Source: CAZJTL01 sp964548905
Lineage (GTDB): Bacteria > Cyanobacteriota > Cyanobacteriia > Cyanobacteriales > Xenococcaceae
Direction of reading: 5' to 3'
Assembly (NCBI GenBank): GCA_964548905.1
Contig: CAZJTL010000001.1
Span: forward strand, 33,676 to 97,675
Length of the DNA stretch: 64,000 nt
The translations under genes and the position numbers were made by a program. Positions 19,201-25,963 of this stretch are shown in pieces; positions within the stretch are counted from its first letter, which is position 1; every line of letters begins with the position of its first letter. Below the pieces are notes generated by a model, which searched no databases, was not told the DNA's origin, and saw only the letters and a list, made by a program, of their open reading frames with translations.

Positions 19201-19576
19201 AACGAACAATTTGATTGACAATAACTCGTTCTGCCCCGTTAATAATAAAAGTACCGCGATCGGTCATCAAGGGAAGGTCGCCGATGAACACCTCCATTTC
19301 CTTGATTTCACCAGTTTCTTTGTTGATTAAGCGCGTGGGAACGTACATTTGGACGTTGTAGGTACTGTCTCGGCGTTTGGCTTCGTCTACACTGTACTTC
19401 GGTTCTTTGAGTTTGTAGTTTTCGCCGATAAAGTGCAACTCAAATTTGCCTGTATAATCAGTGATAGGCGAAAAACTGTTGAGTTCTTCGATTAATCCTT
19501 CTTCCAGAAACCAGCGAAAGCTAGAACGCTGAATTTCGATCAAATCAGGTAAAAGATTGTAAGTTAGGTTGGTCAT
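16256..19576 (-). CDS. rpoB: DNA-directed RNA polymerase subunit beta
   Basis: 1106 residues, the normal cyanobacterial length. It begins [20 protein letters not shown]. The rifampicin region shows [29 protein letters not shown]; H at the position of E. coli H526 and S at S531 suggest an unaltered rifampicin pocket. Further on are the [19 protein letters not shown] segment, [10 protein letters not shown] and the C-terminal [25 protein letters not shown]. It is the first gene of the operon. The start codon lies right before the conserved N-terminus and carries a GGAG-like ribosome site. Confidence 0.99.
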   Translation of the reverse strand: [1106 protein letters not shown]

Positions 19577-19990
19577 CGTCTCCAGAATTCTCCCTTTGCT
19601 TCCAGGGTTTGATTTTTGCAGTCGCTCTCTACAGTTCGCAGAAAAACAGCTTGTTTAGAAAAAAAAACTACCAATGCCAGATCGTGGCTTTGGTCAATAC
19701 TTTATTGGGCGCTAGTTTTTCTCAAAAAAAAATTGTCACTTTTGTTTTTTTTATACCAAAATAAAATTCAAAGATGCTACAGATGCTAGGCTGGTTAAAA
19801 AATTAACTAAGTATATTAATTGTCGCTTCAGTTGGATTTGATGTTAGAGTTTTTAGAGACGCAAGTGATAGCTACTTAGCTAAACATTTATAAGTGTTAG
19901 TTCGATCTTGTCTGGAATTACTCTTCACCATAGCTGTGCTAATCAATTCAATATAGATAGATAGATGAAGCCAACTAGATAAACACAGGC
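19577..19990 (-). promoter_or_regulatory. Leader and promoter region of the rpoB operon
   Basis: 414 bases between tatD (same strand, upstream) and rpoB. The region is AT-rich with several poly-A/T runs near 19660-19755. A TTGACC hexamer on the minus strand (within 19692-19702) is a possible -35 element, but no matching -10 is convincing. I see no attenuator hairpin and no small gene. Confidence 0.35.
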
Positions 19991-20839
19991 TTACTGAGTC
20001 AAAGAGAAAGAATTATCTAGCAATCTCGATTTTCCCTGAGTTGTTGCCGTCGATTCTTCTCCTAGGGAAATTCCAAACAGTTTACAGGCATTTTCCGTGG
20101 TTTGCTCGGCTAACTCTTCTAGAGAAACTTGACGCACAGCAGCCAAACATTCGGCTACATAACGGACATAAGCAGGTTCATTGGTTTTACCTCGTTTGGG
20201 GTTTGGCGCTAGAAAAGGGCAATCTGTTTCGATTAACAGGCGATCGCTGGGTACTATCGCCGCCGCTTCTCGAAGTTGTTGGGCATTCTTGAAGGTAACT
20301 ATGCCACTAAAACTAATATAAAAACCCAAATCCAAAAAAGTTTTAGTTTCCTCTGGGGTTCCGCCCCAACAATGCATAACACCACCGACATTACCCCTGG
20401 TTTGACCAAAATCTACGAGGATTTCTTGTAAACTGGAGGCTGCATCTCGGCAGTGAATGATTACTGGTTTGTTTAGTTTTAGCGCAATTTTCAACTGTGC
20501 CTCAAACACCAGTTTTTGTTGCTCCTTGTTTTCTGCTTTATAAAAATCCAATCCCATCTCGCCAATAGCGACCACTCTAGCATCTGAGCTGGCTAGCTCA
20601 ATAATCTGCTCAAAAGTCAAATCGTTCCACAAGTGGGCATCGAGAGGATGCAAGCCTACGGAAAAGTATAATTCGGGAAAACGATCTGCTAAAGCTTTGA
20701 TGCTTTGGAATTCCCCTGGCTCGACACAAGAGTGGATCAAACGAACCACACCAGCTTCCTGCCAACGAGTTTGCAGTAAATTTAAATTCTCCTGAAAGAC
20801 ATCAAAGTTTAGATGAACGTGGGTATCGATTAACTGCAT
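19991..20839 (-). CDS. tatD: TatD-family metal-dependent hydrolase/nuclease
   Basis: 282 residues from the ATG at 20839 (MQLIDTHVHLNFD). Nine more codons in frame lie upstream but precede the conserved start. Metal ligands are all visible: the HxH of DTHVHL, the glutamate of GEMGLDFY, histidines in IHCRDA and MHCWGG, and the aspartate of ETDCPFLAPNPKRGKTNEP. The protein is a TIM-barrel phosphoesterase; family members act as DNA 3'-5' exonucleases or D-aminoacyl-tRNA editing-type hydrolases. It lies between rpsT and rpoB on the minus strand, an arrangement common in cyanobacteria. Confidence 0.93.
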   Translation of the reverse strand: MQLIDTHVHLNFDVFQENLNLLQTRWQEAGVVRLIHSCVEPGEFQSIKALADRFPELYFSVGLHPLDAHLWNDLTFEQIIELASSDARVVAIGEMGLDFYKAENKEQQKLVFEAQLKIALKLNKPVIIHCRDAASSLQEILVDFGQTRGNVGGVMHCWGGTPEETKTFLDLGFYISFSGIVTFKNAQQLREAAAIVPSDRLLIETDCPFLAPNPKRGKTNEPAYVRYVAECLAAVRQVSLEELAEQTTENACKLFGISLGEESTATTQGKSRLLDNSFSLTQ

Positions 20840-20936
20840 TTGACCCGTCTGTCTCAATTTTGCCAACTTGTTTTGTGTTCCTGGCAGCTTAACTCTACTT
20901 GAGTTCAGGTGAATTTAAGCTTATGAAATCAATTTT

Positions 20937-21227
20937 CTAGGAGTTTGCTACTCTTTGTAGTGCTTTTGCTAAACGAGCTTTTTTTCGCGCTCCATTATTT
21001 CGGTGTAAAACTTTCCGCTTGACAGCTTTATCTATTTTACTATAAGCCGCCGACATCAATTGCTGCAAATTCTGTTGATTTTCCTCTGTCGGATCGGCAG
21101 CATAGGTATCCACTGCATTCAAGTATTTTTTCATCAGAGTTCTCACTGCTGATTTGTATGCTTTGTTCCGCAGCCGGTTACGTTCAGATATTTGAATACG
21201 CTTAATTGCAGACTTTATATTCGCCAC
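20937..21227 (-). CDS. rpsT: 30S ribosomal protein S20
   Basis: 96 residues, very basic, beginning ANIKSAIKRIQISERNRLRNK, the S20 signature that binds 16S rRNA helices near the 5' domain. LHRNNGARKKARLAKAL is the conserved C-terminus. The start codon is GTG (21225-21227), which is often seen for S20 and is linked in other bacteria to its translational autoregulation. A good promoter lies about 55 bases upstream. Confidence 0.98.
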   Translation of the reverse strand: MANIKSAIKRIQISERNRLRNKAYKSAVRTLMKKYLNAVDTYAADPTEENQQNLQQLMSAAYSKIDKAVKRKVLHRNNGARKKARLAKALQRVANS

Positions 21228-21283
21228 AGTATTTCTTAAGAAAAAGTTAATTTTTTGAAGTTGAATATAGACTCAGAAGATAA

Positions 21284-21313
21284 ATAATAACAAATTTAAA
21301 CAGCACAAGTCAA
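21284..21313 (-). promoter_or_regulatory. Sigma-70-type promoter of rpsT
   Basis: On the minus strand TTGACT (21308-21313) and TATTAT (21284-21289) are separated by 18 bases. Transcription would start near 21277 and give a leader of about 50 bases ahead of the GTG start. The remaining part of the 313-base gap up to hisD at 21541 shows no other feature I can support. Confidence 0.65.
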
Positions 21314-21540
21314 TAGAGACAAAAGTTCTCTTAAAATTTACTTCACTTATTTTATAGTTTGATATTGTAACTAATATTTTATGTGTTCGGAGTTGCACGA
21401 CCAACATAAAATCCAGGTTAAGCTAGAAGAGTGAGTAACTGATAAGATGGCGCTCTGGAATTGCCAAAATTCTCTTGAGCCAAATTTTACAGAGCGAACT
21501 CGCACTAGATCTAAGTAGCTATAATGGGCATTCTAACTTG

Positions 21541-22851
21541 ATGCTGCGAATTATAACTCAGCAAGCTGAGGCACAAACCGAATTGCGAAGAATTGGCGAT
21601 CGCACGTCAGCAGACGAGATTGAGCCAATTGAGGCAACGGTTAGAGAAATCCTCACAACAGTTAAAACACAAGGCGATCGAGCTTTGTTGGATTACACCC
21701 ACAAGTTCGACCGACAAACCTTTGCGCTCGAAAGATTGCGGGTAAGCGGTTCGGAACTTGATGCTGCTTATCAGCAAATTTCCAACGATCTGCTCCATGC
21801 GATCCAAATAGCCAAACAGAAAATAGAAGCATTTCATCGCCAACGAGTTCCCCAATCTTGGGTACAATTCGGCGAAGATGAAGTGGTGTTGGGCAAAAGA
21901 TATACTCCAGTAGACCGAGCAGGATTATATGTACCTGGGGGTAGAGCTTGTTACCCAAGCACGGTATTAATGAATGCCATCCCCGCTAAGGTGGCTAATG
22001 TGCCGCGAATTGTCATGGTAACTCCCCCAGGTGCTGACACAAAAATAGATCCAGCCGTATTGGTAGCCGCACAAGAAGCAGGAGTAGACGAGATTTACCG
22101 TATTGGTGGAGCGCAGGCGATCGCCGCCTTAGCCTATGGAACAGAAACCATCCCCAATGTTGACGTGATTACTGGCCCTGGTAACATCTATGTCACTCTG
22201 GCGAAAAAAATGGTCTATGGCAAAGTCGGGATTGACTCTTTGGCTGGACCTTCAGAAGTGTTGGTGATTGCCGATCGCAGCGCCAATCCCATCTATGTAG
22301 CTGCCGATCTTCTCGCTCAGGCAGAACACGATCCGATGGCAGCAGCAATTTTGCTCACTACCGACAGTATCTTAGCTGAGAAGGTTCAAGCTGAAGTACA
22401 GAGGCAACTAGAAGATCATCCTCGGAAAATACTAACGGAGAAGGCGATCGCTCACTACGGTTTAATTGTAGTAGTAGATTCCCTCGAAATTGCTGCCGAG
22501 CTTTCCAATCTTTTTGCCCCAGAACATCTAGAGCTAGAAGTAACTGAACCGTGGGATTTATTAGAACATATTCGCCATGCTGGAGCAATTTTTCTGGGTA
22601 GTTCCACACCCGAAGCGGTTGGAGATTATTTAGCTGGACCAAATCACACTTTACCAACTTCTAGAGCAGCAAGATATTCTTCTGCTTTAGGGACAGAAAC
22701 ATTTATGAAACACTCCAGCTTAATTCAATACTCGCCTGCTGCTCTCAAAAAAATGTCGAGTACTATTCAAATTTTGGCTAATGCTGAAGGTTTAACGTCT
22801 CATGCTGACTCAGTTAGACTCAGAACCCAAAGCGATCGACATAATGAATGA
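21541..22851 (+). CDS. hisD: Histidinol dehydrogenase
   Basis: 436 residues from the ATG at 21541 (MLRIITQQ), the usual cyanobacterial start; the frame continues upstream 22 codons to a TTG that is unlikely to be used. Signature stretches are VDVITGPGNIYVTLAKK, GIDSLAGPSEVL and DLLAQAEHDPMA; the glutamate-histidine pair in FAPEHLELEV and the GPNHTLPTS loop are the zinc and active-site region. The enzyme performs the last two oxidation steps of histidine synthesis, L-histidinol to L-histidine, with NAD. It stands alone without other his genes, as is normal in cyanobacteria. Confidence 0.97.
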   Translation: MLRIITQQAEAQTELRRIGDRTSADEIEPIEATVREILTTVKTQGDRALLDYTHKFDRQTFALERLRVSGSELDAAYQQISNDLLHAIQIAKQKIEAFHRQRVPQSWVQFGEDEVVLGKRYTPVDRAGLYVPGGRACYPSTVLMNAIPAKVANVPRIVMVTPPGADTKIDPAVLVAAQEAGVDEIYRIGGAQAIAALAYGTETIPNVDVITGPGNIYVTLAKKMVYGKVGIDSLAGPSEVLVIADRSANPIYVAADLLAQAEHDPMAAAILLTTDSILAEKVQAEVQRQLEDHPRKILTEKAIAHYGLIVVVDSLEIAAELSNLFAPEHLELEVTEPWDLLEHIRHAGAIFLGSSTPEAVGDYLAGPNHTLPTSRAARYSSALGTETFMKHSSLIQYSPAALKKMSSTIQILANAEGLTSHADSVRLRTQSDRHNE

Positions 22852-22963
22852 AGTTGAGCAAACAAGAGTCAATTGAAAAGCTTTGTTTTGTCAGAGGCTA
22901 GACAAAAATACCAGTCCAAGGGAGAATTGCAACATAGCGAATGAGATTGAGGAGTAGACTTTA

Positions 22964-23383
22964 GTGCTAAAAACGATTGTAGTGGCTCTCGACGGTTCGG
23001 AGATGTCGGAAAAAATCATTGAAGCTCTAAAGCTGCTCCAAATTCAGCCTGAAACGAAAATTTTTCTCGTTCATGTCTTTCCCAATGCTAATCCCGATAG
23101 CGATCTGTCTGTAGATAAACCCCATCCATCTCAAGAGGTGATTTATCAACAGATGGAAAAGCATTTGCAAACTCATCGAGAGCAACTAATTGGACAGCTT
23201 GAAATCGAAATTGTCAATGGCGATCCAGCAGAAGAGATCGTTCGTTTGGCTAATATTTATCAAGCCGATCTAATTGCTCTAGGTACTCGCGGACTTCAAG
23301 GTTTAGAGCGAATTATTGAAGACTCTGTTAGTTCTCAAGTAGTAGCAGATTCTCCTTGTTCGGTATTGGTGATCAAGCTTTAA
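22964..23383 (+). CDS. Universal stress protein A-family protein
   Basis: 139 residues from a GTG start. It opens LKTIVVALDGSEMSEK and ends with GTRGLQGLERIIEDSVSSQVV followed by SPCSVLVIKL, the two halves of the USP fold. In ATP-binding members the second loop reads G-2x-G-9x-G-S/T. Here the third glycine is replaced by aspartate (IEDS), so nucleotide binding may be weakened. The role is presumably stress-related, but the gene context (hisD upstream, a sugar phosphatase downstream) does not narrow it. Confidence 0.9.
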   Translation: MLKTIVVALDGSEMSEKIIEALKLLQIQPETKIFLVHVFPNANPDSDLSVDKPHPSQEVIYQQMEKHLQTHREQLIGQLEIEIVNGDPAEEIVRLANIYQADLIALGTRGLQGLERIIEDSVSSQVVADSPCSVLVIKL

Positions 23384-23425
23384 AAGGGTTTAGGGAGCAG
23401 GGGTTAGGGTGTAGGGTGTGGGAGA

Positions 23426-23453
23426 AGTAATGAGTAATGAGTAATGAGTAATG
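23426..23453. repeat. Heptad array AGTAATG x4
   Basis: Four perfect head-to-tail copies of AGTAATG in the gap after the UspA-like gene. Confidence 0.9.
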
Positions 23454-23483
23454 AGTTAACAGCCGCTATGAAGGTTCCTACTT

Positions 23484-23557
23484 CCTACTTCAGGGCAACC
23501 ACAAGGGATTGCCCCTACTTCCTACTTCAGGGCAACCACAAGGGATTGCCCCTACTT
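23484..23557. repeat. 37-bp direct repeat x2, each with a hairpin
   Basis: Two identical 37-base copies (23484-23520 and 23521-23557) abut each other. Each contains the inverted repeat GGGCAA ... TTGCCC with a 10-base interval. There are only two copies and no spacer, so it is not CRISPR. It looks like a dispersed cyanobacterial hairpin repeat that was duplicated in tandem. Confidence 0.85.
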
Positions 23558-23617
23558 CTTACTTGGCTGTTTCCTCCTGCCTCCTGCCTTCTTTCAATGA
23601 ACCATTAACCATGAACC

Positions 23618-24442
23618 ATGAACTTTATTATTTTTACTGACTTAGATGGAACTCTGCTTAATCAGGAAGATTACGACTATAAACCTGCTCTTCCTGTTAT
23701 AGAAAAACTAAAGCAACGGCAAATACCTGTTGTGCCTGTTACTAGTAAAACTCGTCAGGAAGTAGAGTTTTTGCGGCAGGAGATGGGTTTGAGCGATCCT
23801 TTTATTGTTGAAAATGGCAGTGGCATTTTTATTCCCAAGGGCGATCGTCGTTTTCTGGTTGCTGACAAATTAGAACAGGGCGATTATTACTTAAAATTGC
23901 TTGGCTGTAACTATACAGAAGCAAGATCGGGATTGATGAAAATCGCTGCCAGATTCGGTGAGACGTGGCAAGGTTTTGGCGATCTCGCAGAAGCAGATAT
24001 CGAGCAGTTAACTGGATTGAATCCAGAGGAAGTTAAACTGGCAAAAGCTAGAGAGTTTACAGAACCATTTATTACTCCCAAGCATATTTCTCGGGAACAG
24101 ATAGAGCAAGTTGCGTCCCAGCAAGGATTTCGGGTGTTAGTTGGCGATCGCTTTTCTCATTTACTTAGTGCTGGTGCAGGGAAAGGAAAAGCAGTGGCAG
24201 AACTAATGACTAGCTACATTAGAGAAACCGATCGAGCAGAAAAAATAGTCACAATTGGACTGGGCAATAGTCCCAACGACATTGAGATGCTAGAAGCTGT
24301 AGATAGGGCGATCGTCATTCCTTCTCGTAAAGGCGTACATCCTGAGTTAGTAAACAGAGGATGGCAGATTGCGCCTTATGATGGTTCTGCTGGTTGGGCA
24401 GAGGTTTTAACTAAAATTATTTTGTCGAATTCAATTTTTTGA
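23618..24442 (+). CDS. HAD-IIB family sugar phosphatase (mannosyl-3-phosphoglycerate phosphatase-like)
   Basis: 274 residues. HAD motif I is FTDLDGTLLN with the nucleophile aspartate, motif II is the threonine/serine of VVPVTSKTR, and motif IV is GLGNSPNDIEMLEA, which supplies the acidic metal ligands. The cap is of the Cof/MPGP (IIB) type, with ENGSGIFIPKG and GRDR-like segments. The family member MpgP dephosphorylates mannosyl-3-phosphoglycerate in compatible-solute synthesis, and in cyanobacteria close relatives may act on glucosyl-3-phosphoglycerate. No synthase gene is next to it, so the substrate is inferred only from family. Confidence 0.82.
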   Translation: MNFIIFTDLDGTLLNQEDYDYKPALPVIEKLKQRQIPVVPVTSKTRQEVEFLRQEMGLSDPFIVENGSGIFIPKGDRRFLVADKLEQGDYYLKLLGCNYTEARSGLMKIAARFGETWQGFGDLAEADIEQLTGLNPEEVKLAKAREFTEPFITPKHISREQIEQVASQQGFRVLVGDRFSHLLSAGAGKGKAVAELMTSYIRETDRAEKIVTIGLGNSPNDIEMLEAVDRAIVIPSRKGVHPELVNRGWQIAPYDGSAGWAEVLTKIILSNSIF

Positions 24443-24817
24443 ATTTCTTGTATTTAATAAGCAAATTTAATCTATAATGTTTGACCATCTCTATTTTTAA
24501 ATCAAAAATAGCAAATTTGTTGGCTTAATTGATTAAGTTTATCTTAATTTTTACTTGATATTAAATTTTGTCAAACGAGCCGTTTTGATATATTTAGAGT
24601 TTTTTTGAGCTATTGATTTTGATATAAACTTTTGAGAAAACGCTTGTCAGCAGGTTTGTTGACTACTTTTCGACAAGTAATTTTATCTCATTCTTAACCT
24701 TTTTTGGTTATTTTTTTCTCAGTTTTAAAGCATCTTCAATGAAATTTTACATAACCATCTGTAAGTTTGAATAATCTTTAAAGTTGAAATCGACCAATAA
24801 TACTACATTGTAATGTG
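24443..24817 (+). promoter_or_regulatory. AT-rich leader region of the second exopolysaccharide operon
   Basis: 375 bases with no gene. A TATAAT at 24472-24477 with TTGTAT at 24447-24452 (19-base spacing) is a possible promoter and would give a leader of about 330 bases. Within it, TAACC (24695-24699) and GGTTA (24706-24710) flank six Ts and are followed by seven Ts, a weak terminator-like hairpin. Both are suggestions only. Confidence 0.35.
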
Positions 24818-25948
24818 ATGCATAATTATCCTGACTTGATGCTAAAGAAAGAAAGGTCTTTTAATGAGATTGACTCAATCACATCTAAGGCGAAAAACCT
24901 GCCAAGTCTTAAAGTAAATCTTTTAAACAGGCAGATTACTTGTATAACGGTTGAATCAATTATTCAGGCTATTCTCGATGCTTGTGTCACAGATGTCCAG
25001 ATAACTGTTGCTAACTATAACGTTCACATCTTCAATCTTTCCATGCAACTACCTTGGCTTTATGAATTTCTGCAAAACGCCGAAATTGCTCATTGCGATG
25101 GTATGGGAATTCTCAAGGGCTTAGATTACATGGGATTGAAATTACCTCTGGAATACCGCGTCTCTTATACAATTTTGATGCCTCATGTACTCGAACTTTG
25201 CCAAAAATATAATTTGTCATTGTTTTTATTAGGTCATAAGTCAGAGCATCTTGAAGCAGCTTTAAACAATCTCAGACAAAAATATCCGCAGGTTAAATTT
25301 GACGGACATCATGGTTATTTCGATCGCGACAATGCAGTTGAGAATCAAGCTGTGGTTAACAAGATCAACCAAATGAAGCCGAATATTTTATTAGTGGGAA
25401 TGGGTTCGCCTCTTCAAGAAGAATGGATTAAGAACAATCGCGAACAGCTTAAAGTTAACGTGTTGTTGCCTGGAGGAGCTACTATCGGTCGTTTAGGCGG
25501 TATAGTACGCGATTCTCCTCAATGGATTGCTAATGCTGGCTTGGAGTGGTTATATCGTCTGATTCAAGAACCAAAACGTTTGGCTAACCGTTATCTCATT
25601 GGTAATTTAGCTTTTGCCTTTCATTTAATCTTGGCGAAACACAATCAATTTTCTCCCGTGCAGATTAATGAAATTGACGATCGCAAATCTAGTTTGACGT
25701 TGAAAAGAAGAGCCAAGAAAAAGTCATCGATGTCAAAGGCTAAACAAGAATTGTCTGTGACTGTTAACCAGAAAACCCAGAAACTCAGCGAACATCTTGT
25801 TGATGAAGGCTTTGTTACTAAGGATCGAATGGCAGATGCTTTATCAGAACAAAAACGAGGTCAAATGTCTTTGGCTGAAATTTTGATCGAAAAAGGATTA
25901 ATTGAAAGACAAACCCTAGAATATTTGATTGAAAAAAATCTTAGTTGA
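24818..25948 (+). CDS. WecG/TagA/CpsF-type (GT26) glycosyltransferase with C-terminal MshEN-like tandem motif
   Basis: 376 residues from the ATG at 24818 (a GTG directly before it is also possible). Residues about 25-265 are GT26: HCDGMGIL (about 91), VGMGSPLQEEWI (about 193-204) and GLEWLYRLIQEPKRLANRY (about 242-260). The family adds ManNAc-type sugars to lipid-linked GlcNAc at the membrane. After a basic linker, residues 322-345 (KLSEHLVDEG...LSEQ) and 351-374 (SLAEILIEKG...IEKN) form two 24-residue repeats separated by five residues. That is the architecture of the MshEN/GspE N-terminal module, which binds c-di-GMP in some proteins. The consensus RLG positions read KLS and SLA here, so binding is only a possibility. 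It is the first gene of the plus-strand polysaccharide operon. Confidence 0.87.
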   Translation: MHNYPDLMLKKERSFNEIDSITSKAKNLPSLKVNLLNRQITCITVESIIQAILDACVTDVQITVANYNVHIFNLSMQLPWLYEFLQNAEIAHCDGMGILKGLDYMGLKLPLEYRVSYTILMPHVLELCQKYNLSLFLLGHKSEHLEAALNNLRQKYPQVKFDGHHGYFDRDNAVENQAVVNKINQMKPNILLVGMGSPLQEEWIKNNREQLKVNVLLPGGATIGRLGGIVRDSPQWIANAGLEWLYRLIQEPKRLANRYLIGNLAFAFHLILAKHNQFSPVQINEIDDRKSSLTLKRRAKKKSSMSKAKQELSVTVNQKTQKLSEHLVDEGFVTKDRMADALSEQKRGQMSLAEILIEKGLIERQTLEYLIEKNLS

Positions 25949-25963
25949 GTTATCACTTAAGCA

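Noticed and set aside
23484..23557. Possible CRISPR array (two 37-bp repeats)
   Set aside because: Only two copies, directly adjacent with no spacer, and no cas gene in the window.
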